Source of the DNA: Actinomycetes bacterium
Lineage (GTDB): Bacteria; Actinomycetota; Actinomycetes; Actinomycetales; Cellulomonadaceae
DNA: 6,262 bases
Assembly (NCBI GenBank): GCA_023462275.1
Contig: JAEWYD010000286.1
Coordinates: forward strand, 1-6,262
Direction: 5' to 3'
Both the position numbers and the translations under genes were made by a program. Each line of letters starts with the position of its first letter. Positions within the stretch are counted from its first letter, which is position 1. The notes under the pieces were generated by a model. It saw only the letters and a list, made by a program, of their open reading frames with translations. It was not told the origin of the DNA and searched no databases. This document shows, piece by piece, positions 1 through 5,502 of the stretch.

Positions 1-546
1 GCCCAGGGCTGGGCGCAGGAGGAGTCCTGGCCGCAGCCCGCGGCCCCGGCCCCGGCGGCTGCTGCTCCGGCTCCGGCCGCCCCGGCGGCGGCGCTGCCTG
101 CGCGCACCTCGGCGTCGTCGTTCTCGCCGCAGCCGATGTTCGGCTTCGACGACGAGATGACGAGCATGCTGGCCCAGCGCGCGGACATCGCCCAGCAGGC
201 GCTGGCCGAGCTGAACCAGCTCTCCATGTACCGCCCGCAGACGGTCGCGTCGACGTCGAGCAGCTCGCTCGTCCGGCGCACGCCGGCGGCGATCCCCGCT
301 GCACCTGCCATCGCGACGTCGTCGTCGTCGCCGCGCCCGGCGCGCGACGCGAACCAGGTGCGGTCCCTGCTGTCCAGCTTCCAGTCCGGCACCTCGCGCG
401 GACGGCAGCTGGCGGACGGCGGCGACGATGCCGCCCAGAGCTCCGGCGATCACGGCCTCGCCGGGAACGAGGAGGGCCCGGACGGGCACGGCACGCCCGT
501 GACCACGCCGGACACCGACCTGACCACGCGGGACACGACATGGTGA
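1..546 (+). CDS. cvnA: Conservon sensor histidine kinase (CvnA), C-terminal tail, 5' partial
   Basis: Seen: reading frame 1 is open from the window edge to TGA at 544-546 (181 residues). It starts with an Ala/Pro-rich linker (fragment residues about 13-33). A conserved-looking patch follows (about residues 52-79, MLAQRADIAQQALAELNQLS, then YRP), then a Ser/Ala/Pro linker, then the motif VRSLLSSFQSGTSRGR at nt 358-405. Known: large nitrate/nitrite-sensor-like histidine kinases that head actinobacterial conservons end in long disordered Ala/Pro tails with an LSxFQxG...GR-type motif. They are membrane receptors whose partners are encoded immediately downstream. The catalytic HATPase, HAMP and transmembrane parts would lie upstream of the window, so the kinase identity rests on this tail and on the cvnB-cvnC-cvnD genes that follow. 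The stop overlaps the ATG of a 19-codon mini-ORF at 540. Confidence 0.82.
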   Translation, partial: AQGWAQEESWPQPAAPAPAAAAPAPAAPAAALPARTSASSFSPQPMFGFDDEMTSMLAQRADIAQQALAELNQLSMYRPQTVASTSSSSLVRRTPAAIPAAPAIATSSSSPRPARDANQVRSLLSSFQSGTSRGRQLADGGDDAAQSSGDHGLAGNEEGPDGHGTPVTTPDTDLTTRDTTW

Positions 547-599
547 CCGCCAGGACCTTCAGCCACGCACAGGCCGGCTACCTCGAGGAGGACACGTGA
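540..599 (+). CDS. Possible 19-codon coupling mini-ORF between cvnA and cvnB
   Basis: ATG at 540 overlaps the cvnA stop (ATGGTGA, 540-546). The frame stays open for 19 codons (MVTARTFSHAQAGYLEEDT) and ends in TGA at 597-599, which overlaps the GTG start of cvnB (GTGA, 596-599). It therefore bridges the whole 49-nt gap, and its last codons contain the cvnB Shine-Dalgarno sequence. Inference: ribosomes finishing cvnA could reinitiate here and be delivered to cvnB. It may equally be chance; there is no homology evidence for the peptide. Confidence 0.2.
   Translation: MVTARTFSHAQAGYLEEDT
585..591 (+). promoter_or_regulatory. Ribosome binding site of cvnB
   Basis: GAGGAGG, 4 nt upstream of GTG 596. 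It is an excellent match to the anti-Shine-Dalgarno sequence and fixes the GTG as the cvnB start. Confidence 0.75.
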
Positions 600-1042
600 C
601 AGCGCTCAGCTCGGAAGCAGCCAATTTCGGCTGGCTCCTGGACAACTTCGTCAGGACGGTGCCAGGCACCCGGCACACGCTGGTGGTGTCGGCCGACGGG
701 CTTCTCATGGCCATGTCGGACAACCTGGACCGCACCAGCGGCGACCAGCTCGCCGCCATCGTCGCGGGGCTCTCGAGCCTCACCCGCGGCGCCGCTCGCC
801 AGCTGCAGGCCGGGGACGTGCGTCAGGCCATCGTCGAGATGGATGAGCTCTTCCTCTTCCTCATGAGCGTGTCGAACGGTTCGGTGCTCGCGGTCGTCGC
901 GGACACCACGTGCGACGTCGGCCTCATCGGTTACGAGATGGCCATGCTCGTGTCGAGGACCGAGACCACGCTGACGCCGCAGCTCGTCACCGAGATGCGC
1001 GGTCACCTCCCGGTCGACGGTGCGGTCCGAGCGGTCGGGTGA
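596..1042 (+). CDS. cvnB: Roadblock/LC7 domain protein (CvnB)
   Basis: A 148-residue protein, the usual size for the family. The roadblock/LC7 fold starts with the signature NFGWLLDNFVRTVPG (residues 10-24), followed by the strand HTLVVSADGLLMAMS (27-41). The C-terminal strand and helix CDVGLIGYEM lie at 106-115. Known: CvnB proteins are small cytosolic dimers related to MglB, and they interact with the conservon GTPase and sensor kinase, modulating GTP turnover. The GTG start is supported by GAGGAGG 4 nt upstream. The stop at 1040-1042 overlaps the probable cvnC start, so the two genes are likely translationally coupled. The family and neighbourhood are both clear. Confidence 0.93.
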   Translation: MTALSSEAANFGWLLDNFVRTVPGTRHTLVVSADGLLMAMSDNLDRTSGDQLAAIVAGLSSLTRGAARQLQAGDVRQAIVEMDELFLFLMSVSNGSVLAVVADTTCDVGLIGYEMAMLVSRTETTLTPQLVTEMRGHLPVDGAVRAVG

Positions 1043-1473
1043 ACGTGTCCATGGCAAACGAGCAGCCGTTCGGGGGAGCTCACCGCTCCGCCCACGGCGC
1101 GGACGACGGCGGCGAGTACGAGGCCCGCACCGTCCGTCCGTACGCCGTGACGGGTGGGCGCGTCCGTGCCGCGAACTCCGACCTTCCCCTGGAGGCGCTC
1201 GTCGAGATGCTTCCCGGGGCGGCCAGCCAGGGCCTTCCGCCGGAGAAGCGCGCGATCCTGCAGCATGCCGCCCACACCTTCGTGTCCGTCGCCGAGCTCT
1301 CCGCGCTGTTGCGGATGCCGATCGGCGTCGTGCGCATCCTGGTCACGGACCTGTCCGAGTCGGGCTTCATCCGTGTCCACACGTCCACGCCGGTCAGCGT
1401 TCACACCGGCCAGTCCCCTGCTCTGTCCTTGAGCGTGCTGGAGAGTGTTCTCAATGGCATTTCAGCCCTCTGA
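1039..1473 (+). CDS. cvnC: DUF742 protein (CvnC)
   Basis: From GTG 1039 this is a 144-residue protein. It shows the DUF742 hallmark VRPYAVTGGR (residues 32-41) and then DLPLEALVEM. A winged-helix-like segment (VSVAELSALLRMPIGVVRIL, ending ESGFIRVH) follows, and the protein closes with LESVLNGISAL, typical of the family. Known: CvnC is the third conserved conservon product, and its biochemical role is poorly defined. The start is uncertain: GTG 1039 gives a 4-nt GTGA overlap with cvnB, while GTG 1045 and ATG 1051 are also in frame. None has a good Shine-Dalgarno sequence, which favours coupling from cvnB. The 3' end overlaps cvnD. Confidence 0.92.
   Translation: MNVSMANEQPFGGAHRSAHGADDGGEYEARTVRPYAVTGGRVRAANSDLPLEALVEMLPGAASQGLPPEKRAILQHAAHTFVSVAELSALLRMPIGVVRILVTDLSESGFIRVHTSTPVSVHTGQSPALSLSVLESVLNGISAL
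1440..1445 (+). promoter_or_regulatory. Ribosome binding site deciding the cvnD start
   Basis: GGAGAG lies inside the cvnC coding region, 8 nt upstream of ATG 1454. The alternative in-frame GTG 1445 sits within this site and has no Shine-Dalgarno sequence of its own, so ATG 1454 is preferred. Confidence 0.6.
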
Positions 1474-2059
1474 CACCGCCGTGACCGACCGGACTGCCAG
1501 CGCGGGCGTCGCGCCCACTGTCGTCAAGATCGTGGTCGCCGGCGGGTTCGCGGTCGGCAAGACGACGTTCATCGGCTCGATCTCCGACATCGAGCCCCTC
1601 AACACCGAAGCTGCCATGACGGAGCACTCGGTCGGGGTCGACGACGCCGGTGGCGTCACCGACCGCAAGACGACCACCACCGTCGCCATGGACTTCGGTC
1701 GCATCGCCCTCCCCGGGTCGCTGTGGCTCTACCTGTTCGGCACCCCTGGCCAGGACCGGTTCCTGTTCATGTGGGACGACCTCGTGCGGGGCGCCATCGG
1801 CGCCGTCGTACTGGTCGACACCGAGCGGCTCGACCAGTGCTTCCCCGCGGTGGACTACTTCGAGAGCCGGGGCATCCCGTTCGTCGTGGCCGTGAACTGC
1901 TTCGACGGCGTGGCCCGGCACCAGCTCGACGACGTCCGCGAGGCGCTCTCCGTGCCGGCACACGTGCCGCTCATGTACACGGACGCGCGCTCCCGGGCGG
2001 CGACGAAGCAGACCCTGATCGCCCTCGTGCAGGTCGCCATGGAGCGGCTGCGCGGCTGA
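1454..2059 (+). CDS. cvnD: Conservon Ras-like GTPase (CvnD), ATP/GTP-binding protein
   Basis: A 201-residue small GTPase. G1/Walker A is GGFAVGKT (residues 30-37). The G2-like stretch is TTTTVAMDFG (73-82). G3 is the family variant FGTPGQDRF (95-103), in place of the Ras DxxGQ. The G4 position is VNCFD (147-151), replacing NKxD. Known: these substitutions are normal for the CvnD/MglA-like family, which binds and hydrolyses GTP and is controlled by its roadblock partner and the sensor kinase. ATG 1454 is chosen because GGAGAG at 1440-1445 is correctly spaced; GTG 1445 would add three residues. The start lies 20 nt inside cvnC, so the last genes are coupled. No P450 or other extra conservon member follows. 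Confidence 0.95.
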   Translation: MAFQPSDTAVTDRTASAGVAPTVVKIVVAGGFAVGKTTFIGSISDIEPLNTEAAMTEHSVGVDDAGGVTDRKTTTTVAMDFGRIALPGSLWLYLFGTPGQDRFLFMWDDLVRGAIGAVVLVDTERLDQCFPAVDYFESRGIPFVVAVNCFDGVARHQLDDVREALSVPAHVPLMYTDARSRAATKQTLIALVQVAMERLRG

Positions 2060-2114
2060 GCCGCCGACGACGGTGGCGCGGACGTCCTCCCCGCGTCGCC
2101 GTCGTCGTCGGCCG

Positions 2115-2131
2115 GCAGGGCCATGCCCTGT
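2115..2131 (+). terminator. Hairpin downstream of the conservon, possible terminator
   Basis: A perfect 6-bp stem, CAGGGC and GCCCTG (2116-2121 with 2125-2130), with a CAT loop and an extra G-T wobble pair outside. It lies about 55 nt after the cvnD stop. There is no T run, which is common for actinobacterial terminators but also makes the call weak. A wider 9-bp inverted repeat, GCCGACGAC and GTCGTCGGC (2063-2071 with 2104-2112), precedes it. Otherwise I see nothing in 2060-2208; in particular there is no antitoxin-like ORF. Confidence 0.3.
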
Positions 2132-2208
2132 GGGCGCACGGGGAGCGCGGGGCGCGCGCCTGACTACGCTCGGACGCACACCCGACGTGCCTCGGCAGGA
2201 CGGACCGC

Positions 2209-2616
2209 ATGCTCTACTACGCCGATGGCTCCGCGCTGAGCCGGTCGCTGACCGGCGAGCCGGAGTCGGCGTCCTGGCTGCGGTGGGCTGACGCCCACGC
2301 GGGCCAGATCATCACGTCGCCGCTGGGCATCAGCGAGCTGCGGCGTGCCGCCGCGCTGCTCGGGTACGTCGAGCGGCAGAAGGCCCGCGAGATCGCCGCG
2401 AGCGTGACGGTGGTGCGGTTCTTCGACCGGTCCATCGAGTCGGCGACGGAGTCCGCGTCGGTGCTGCCGGCGTTCACGGCCATGCACCTGGGGATCGCGA
2501 TGGCGCACCCCGACGTCGAGGGCCTGGCCACCTACGACCAGCTGCTCGCGCAGGTCGCGGCCCTGCACAAGGTCCCCGTCATCACCCCGGGACGCCCCCC
2601 GTACTGGTGGCTGTGA
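2209..2616 (+). CDS. PIN-domain protein, VapC-like, no adjacent antitoxin
   Basis: A 135-residue protein with the layout of a short PIN domain. The N-terminal strand YADGSAL carries the first acidic residue, D6. SELRRAA carries the second acidic residue, E43. The C-terminal part has MHLGIAMAHPD, then LATYDQLLAQ with D110, then VPVITPG. Known: PIN domains are Mg-dependent ribonucleases using three or four acidic residues, and many are VapC toxins. Odd: the residue that is normally Asp just before the A-x-H-L segment is Thr here (T90), so activity may be weakened or arranged differently. No VapB-like gene precedes it; the 149 nt upstream are non-coding as far as I can see. The start has a modest AGGA 8 nt upstream. 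It could be a domesticated, solitary PIN protein rather than a toxin. Confidence 0.75.
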   Translation: MLYYADGSALSRSLTGEPESASWLRWADAHAGQIITSPLGISELRRAAALLGYVERQKAREIAASVTVVRFFDRSIESATESASVLPAFTAMHLGIAMAHPDVEGLATYDQLLAQVAALHKVPVITPGRPPYWWL

Positions 2617-2653
2617 GCGACCTTCTGGTCGCGGCTCCCACCCCCCACCGTCG

Positions 2654-2713
2654 CAAAGTGGAACGTTGTTGCTGCGACACGCCAGCGGGTCGCAGCAACA
2701 ACGCTCCACTTTG
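2654..2713. repeat. 25-bp near-perfect inverted repeat (long hairpin)
   Basis: The arms 2654-2678 and 2689-2713 are reverse complements at 24 of 25 positions; the one mismatch is A2663 against C2704. They enclose a 10-nt loop. The arms begin CAAAGTGGA and end CTGCGAC. A short outer C-run/G-run pairing (about 2639-2645 with 2714-2719) could lengthen the structure. The left arm is 13/25 G+C (52%), well below its surroundings. It starts 38 nt after the PIN gene stop. It could serve as a terminator, but it is far longer and more AT-rich than the other hairpins here and has no T run. A dispersed palindromic element is an alternative. Confidence 0.8.
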
Positions 2714-2766
2714 GGGGTGCCCGGTCAGAGTGGGCGCGAGGAGACCCGCAGGCCGGTGCCGACCGA

Positions 2767-2776
2767 CTGGCAGAAT
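2767..2776 (+). promoter_or_regulatory. Possible extended -10 promoter of tRNA-Ser
   Basis: CAGAAT (2771-2776) matches the TATAAT consensus at four of six positions and follows an upstream TGG, like an extended -10. Its spacing would start transcription about 22 nt before the tRNA. No convincing -35 is seen at 17-18 nt, so this is weak. Confidence 0.25.
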
Positions 2777-2804
2777 GAGCGCCGCGTCCCGGGCGACCGG
2801 GCGG

Positions 2805-2892
2805 GGAGGGCTGGCTGAGCGGCCGAAGGCGACGGTCTTGAAAACCGTTGAGCAGTGACCCTGCTCCGGGGGTTCGAATCCCCCGCCCTCCG
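2805..2892 (+). tRNA. tRNA-Ser, anticodon UGA
   Basis: A complete 88-nt class II tRNA. The acceptor stem GGAGGGC (2805-2811) pairs with GCCCTCC (2885-2891), and G2892 is the discriminator base. The anticodon stem ACGGT/ACCGT encloses the loop CTTGAAA with anticodon TGA (2839-2841), which reads UCA and other UCN serine codons. The long variable arm has stem GAGCAG/CTGCTC, as expected for serine. The T arm is GGGGG-TTCGAAT-CCCCC. CCA is not encoded; the sequence continues CAGA. Confidence 0.98.
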
Positions 2893-2911
2893 CAGATGTG
2901 ATGACACGAGG

Positions 2912-2937
2912 AGCACGGCCGCGCAGGGCCCCGTGCT
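2912..2937. terminator. Hairpin between tRNA-Ser and the convergent small gene
   Basis: AGCACGG (2912-2918) pairs perfectly with CCGTGCT (2931-2937) around a 12-nt GC-rich loop. It lies 20 nt after the tRNA and 23 nt beyond the stop of the minus-strand gene at 2960, so it could end both transcripts. There is no T run. Confidence 0.4.
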
Positions 2938-2959
2938 GCTGCGCCCGACGGCGGGTCCG

Positions 2960-3160
2960 CTACGCGCACTCCGCGACGGCGCCCGCTGGCACGGGATGAC
3001 GACGGCGGTTGTGCCGGCTGGCCTCGGCGAACGCGTCGGGCATGGTCGCCTGGTCGTCGCTGATCCAGCCGCACGCGCGGCACACCACCCACTGCACCTG
3101 ACGACCCTCCTCGACGTCGGTGATCACGCGGGCAGGGCCGGGGTCGGTGATGCCGTTCAT
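2960..3160 (-). CDS. Small hypothetical protein with CxxC...HxxxxH zinc-site pattern
   Basis: A 66-residue protein from ATG 3160, ending in TAG. After a short strand-rich N-terminus (GPARVITDVEEGRQVQWVVC) it has C27-x2-C30, followed by GWISDD and a helix-like segment with H50 and H55. This C-x2-C-x19-H-x4-H arrangement fits a small zinc-binding finger or ribbon. I do not recognise the family. The frame extends to GTG 3190, but ATG 3160 is preferred because it begins the protein-like part and has AGGG about 9 nt upstream. No function can be assigned; nucleic-acid binding would be a guess. The competing plus-strand frame runs through the tRNA and is arginine-rich, so the minus-strand reading is the better one. 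Confidence 0.55.
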   Translation of the reverse strand: MNGITDPGPARVITDVEEGRQVQWVVCRACGWISDDQATMPDAFAEASRHNRRRHPVPAGAVAECA

Positions 3161-3278
3161 GGCGAGGACCCTGCCACCCACCACCGACACGGGCCGACCG
3201 TGCGGCCCGGAGCTGGGCCGCGTTCGCGGGCTGTTCTGCGCGGTACACGGGTGGGCTGTTCACGAGCACAGCGGTCAC

Positions 3279-3581
3279 TTGGAAACAGGACTCACCGCAC
3301 TCGAAGCATGGGCAGCCGACTGGAACGCCGCCAGCGAGTTCGCCGGGTACGGAGACGTCGACGTCTTCGTCGATCGGCTCGTCGAAGTCGCGCTGCTCAA
3401 CAGGACGCGCAAGCTCCTGTTCGTGCTCGACGACCGGTGCTACTGGCTGGCCGATGACGCCCGTACGGTTGTCGGCCTCCCGGATCGCGGTGAGGCGCTG
3501 GCGTACCTGCGCAGGCAGTACCCCAACCGCAACGTGCGCGTCTGGAACAGGGCCGTCTCGGACTGGGTCCCGCTCGACTGA
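3279..3581 (+). CDS. Hypothetical protein, start uncertain (possibly 5'-truncated)
   Basis: The frame ends at TGA 3579-3581. From about TTG 3279 it encodes a plausible globular protein of about 100 residues. It has an acidic helical start (TALEAWAADWNAASEF), the strands KLLFVLDDRCYWLAD and NVRVWNRAVSDWVPLD, and a helix EALAYLRRQYP. Third-position G/C bias is strong from about 3330 onward. Odd: there is no ATG near the start of the protein-like part. TTG 3279 has no Shine-Dalgarno sequence, and the next upstream starts (ATG 3159, ATG 3150, GTG 3120) would run head-to-head into the minus-strand gene ending at 2960. The gene may therefore be a 5'-truncated remnant or use a rare start. It converges on the toxin operon at a shared hairpin, so an orphan immunity-type role is possible but unproven. 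Confidence 0.5.
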   Translation: METGLTALEAWAADWNAASEFAGYGDVDVFVDRLVEVALLNRTRKLLFVLDDRCYWLADDARTVVGLPDRGEALAYLRRQYPNRNVRVWNRAVSDWVPLD

Positions 3582-3634
3582 CCCACCTCGCTCGGCAACA
3601 CCCTCCTGCCGGCGCACCCACCGCGTTCGTCCCG

Positions 3635-3666
3635 TGCGCCCCGTCACCAACCCGTGACGGGGCGCA
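3635..3666. terminator. Bidirectional terminator hairpin between convergent genes
   Basis: TGCGCCCCGTCAC (3635-3647) and GTGACGGGGCGCA (3654-3666) form a perfect 13-bp stem with a 6-nt loop. It sits 53 nt past the plus-strand gene (stop 3581) and 33 nt past the immunity gene (stop 3700 on the minus strand), where a shared terminator is expected. There is no T tract on either side, as is usual in high-GC actinobacteria. It is the only notable element in the 118-nt convergent gap. Confidence 0.75.
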
Positions 3667-3699
3667 GGTGTGAGCGGGGTGGGGTGAGGTGAGACTGCG

Positions 3700-4083
3700 T
3701 TACTCGATGCGGGCGAGTAGCTCCTCCGCGGTCGTTCCCGGCCGCAGGGTGACCATCTCGCTGTCGTTGATCCACTCAGCAACGATCGCCGACCCGTCCG
3801 AGGGAAAGCCCGGCAGTGTGGTCACGACGGCGATGAACCTGGCAGCGACGACACTGTCCGAGGACGACACGTCCAGAGCCTTGCCTGTCCGCTCGACGTC
3901 GACGAGGAGCAGCGTGCCGTCGTCGGCCGGGATCTGGTACTGGCCGACGAGGGACTCGGCGCGACGCCCTGTGCGGATCTCGAAGTACTGACGGTCGGGC
4001 CACTGCGCGAGGATCACCGCGTCCAGCGCTTCTCGGTCGAAGGTGAAGTCGCCGCGGTACACGGCCACGGTTGCCTCAGGCAT
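3700..4083 (-). CDS. Putative immunity protein for the adjacent toxin
   Basis: A 127-residue cytosolic protein with no signal peptide or membrane segment. Acidic residues clearly outnumber basic ones, and it ends in an acidic helix (TTAEELLARIE). Strands such as RQYFEIRTG and GTLLLVDVERTGK suggest an alpha/beta fold. I do not recognise a named immunity family. The role is inferred from position: it starts 9 nt after the toxin stop on the same strand, and AGGAGG with 4-nt spacing to ATG 4083 predicts strong translation, as expected for a protein that must neutralise its toxin inside the producer. An acidic immunity protein would suit binding the basic, nucleic-acid-facing surface of a nuclease. 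It ends in TAA just before the shared hairpin. Confidence 0.7.
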   Translation of the reverse strand: MPEATVAVYRGDFTFDREALDAVILAQWPDRQYFEIRTGRRAESLVGQYQIPADDGTLLLVDVERTGKALDVSSSDSVVAARFIAVVTTLPGFPSDGSAIVAEWINDSEMVTLRPGTTAEELLARIE

Positions 4084-4087
4084 CGTT

Positions 4088-4093
4088 CCTCCT
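4088..4093 (-). promoter_or_regulatory. Strong ribosome binding site of the immunity gene
   Basis: AGGAGG on the minus strand, overlapping the toxin TGA stop (4093-4095) and 4 nt from ATG 4083. It is the best Shine-Dalgarno sequence in this operon. Confidence 0.75.
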
Positions 4094-5502
4094 CATGGCT
4101 GCAGCCGGACGTAACCGGGGATGTTCAGCGCTCGCATCCGTGCCTCCCATGCGGCGGCCGACTGGGCGTTGTTGGTCACGATCTCGACGACCCCGTTCCC
4201 GCCAACGCGCTCGGAAGTGTCCACCAGGGTCTGCAGGATGCGGTCCATCTTGCCCTGCGCTACCCCGCCGAGGTCACCGCTGAGAGTCTCCGGGATGTAG
4301 AACGACGAGCCCGGTTTCGAGACCAGCTTCGCGTCACCCGGGATCAACCCGTACTCCGAGGTGAAGCCGTCGACAGACGTGAAGGTCCCGTCGCCCACGG
4401 GGACCAGCCGCTCGCTAGGTCCGAAGACGCTGCTTTGGTAGGCGCCCGCTTCGTCGTATGCCTTCAGAGGGCCCTCCGGAAGGGCCTCGATGCGGGCGGC
4501 TGCCGCTGCCTGCTCTTCAGCGGACGCCGCGACGAGCTGGGTACCGTCGGCCAGTTCGATGGGCTCCCGGCGAAGCCACGCGGCGAAGTCGATCATTCCG
4601 CTGTCGTCGCCGGCGGCGAGGGCGCGGAGCGCGGCCGCAAACCGGTCGCTGAGCTCCATCGACCCGAGCAGACGCGTGGCGGCAGCGCCAGCGGGAAGTG
4701 CGGCGAGGGCGATGTCGGGAGCAGCTCGGCCCCACCACCGGCCGGGGTTGTCGTGGAGGGTGTCCAGGTCGAGGAAGAGCGGGTATCCCTCGTCGTCCAC
4801 GTCGAACGAGTGCAGCAGCCCCTCACCCATGTCGCGGCTGTCGCTCATCATCCCGGCGGGGTCGATGAGGAACCGGCCCGGGTTGAACCGCCAGCCAAGC
4901 TGCGCCAGGCCGGCGACCCACTCCCCGATGCCGCCGAAGAAGTCCTCCAGGTGGAAGTTCCCGTCGGGCAGGCCCTCGGCCATGCTGTCCAGGACCTCGC
5001 ACACGGCCGTCTCAGAGGCGTGGACCTCTCGCCACGCGACGGCGAGGACGTGCTCCGCGGACCGGCGCAGGATCGCGCCGGGGTCGACCTCGGGTATCAC
5101 CGGGCCGTTCCCGAACGCGTCCGTGAGCTGGGGGCGCAACGTCATGGTGGGCACACCGGCGTCGGCAGCTTTCTGCACCCCGGCGGCCCACAGCTCGATC
5201 GCCAGGACAGCCCGACCCTGCCCCCATCGCAGCACCTCCGCGTGGGCCTCGAGCACGGCGGCAGCGACCCCGAAGACCTGCGCGACGCCGGTCAGGCCCT
5301 TCGCGACGTTCGCGCGGCGGACGTCGCACCGCTCCGCGGCGTCGCCGACCCACGCGGCCACGTCGCGTGAGATCGGTCCGTCGTGCTCCTCCAGCACCTC
5401 CCTGCTCCGGGCCCGCAGGTCCTGGGCGTCGGCGAACAACACGGCGAACGATCCCGGGATGAGCTGGGTCGGATCGGTGGTGGTGCCCAGCTGACCGATC
5501 AC
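4093..5502 (-). CDS. Type VII-secreted polymorphic toxin, WxG N-terminus and REase-fold nuclease C-terminus
   Basis: A 469-residue protein in modular toxin layout. Residues about 14-115 begin LIPGSFAVLFADAQDLRARS and carry W51-V-G53 in AAWVGDAAE; this matches the helical, WXG100-like N-terminus of actinobacterial toxins exported by type VII secretion. Residues about 115-340 are Ala-rich and I cannot assign them. The last ~100 residues contain VDGFTSEYG (D378), GDAKLV (D390-A-K392), then SSFYIP, an AQGKMDR helix, VEIVTNN and a closing NIPGYVRLQP. D...D-x-K fits a PD-(D/E)xK active site, and the order of motifs resembles the restriction-endonuclease-fold toxin-2 (Tox-REase-2) domain as I recall it, which cleaves nucleic acid in competitors. 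The start is GTG 5502, in a 4-nt GTGA overlap with the upstream EspC-like gene. An immunity candidate follows 9 nt after the stop. The exact toxin subfamily needs a profile search. Confidence 0.8.
   Translation of the reverse strand: MIGQLGTTTDPTQLIPGSFAVLFADAQDLRARSREVLEEHDGPISRDVAAWVGDAAERCDVRRANVAKGLTGVAQVFGVAAAVLEAHAEVLRWGQGRAVLAIELWAAGVQKAADAGVPTMTLRPQLTDAFGNGPVIPEVDPGAILRRSAEHVLAVAWREVHASETAVCEVLDSMAEGLPDGNFHLEDFFGGIGEWVAGLAQLGWRFNPGRFLIDPAGMMSDSRDMGEGLLHSFDVDDEGYPLFLDLDTLHDNPGRWWGRAAPDIALAALPAGAAATRLLGSMELSDRFAAALRALAAGDDSGMIDFAAWLRREPIELADGTQLVAASAEEQAAAAARIEALPEGPLKAYDEAGAYQSSVFGPSERLVPVGDGTFTSVDGFTSEYGLIPGDAKLVSKPGSSFYIPETLSGDLGGVAQGKMDRILQTLVDTSERVGGNGVVEIVTNNAQSAAAWEARMRALNIPGYVRLQP

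Noticed and set aside
301..340. GTC/TCG short tandem repeat (about 318-330)
   Set aside because: It encodes the Ser run of the disordered CvnA tail and reflects codon composition rather than a distinct repeat element.
1451..2179. 242-codon minus-strand frame opposite cvnD
   Set aside because: Antisense shadow of a GTPase with clear G motifs; low-complexity Arg/Gly/Asp composition.
2060..2208. A VapB-type antitoxin upstream of the PIN gene
   Set aside because: Frames in this gap are Arg-rich and run through the hairpin and into the PIN gene out of frame; nothing resembles a ribbon-helix-helix or AbrB antitoxin.
2855..3457. 200-codon plus-strand frame starting inside tRNA-Ser
   Set aside because: It begins within a complete tRNA gene, ends in long Arg-rich runs, and conflicts with better frames on both strands.
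2532..3782. 416-codon open frame on the minus strand
   Set aside because: It runs antisense through the tRNA, the 25-bp palindrome and the 13-bp terminator, and its translation is Arg/Pro/Ser-rich, typical of a shadow frame in GC-rich DNA.
4435..5494. Two long plus-strand frames (311 and 334 codons) opposite the toxin gene
   Set aside because: Both are antisense to a gene with recognisable motifs, a coupled start and downstream partners; their compositions are Arg/Ala/Ser/Pro-rich without any motif.
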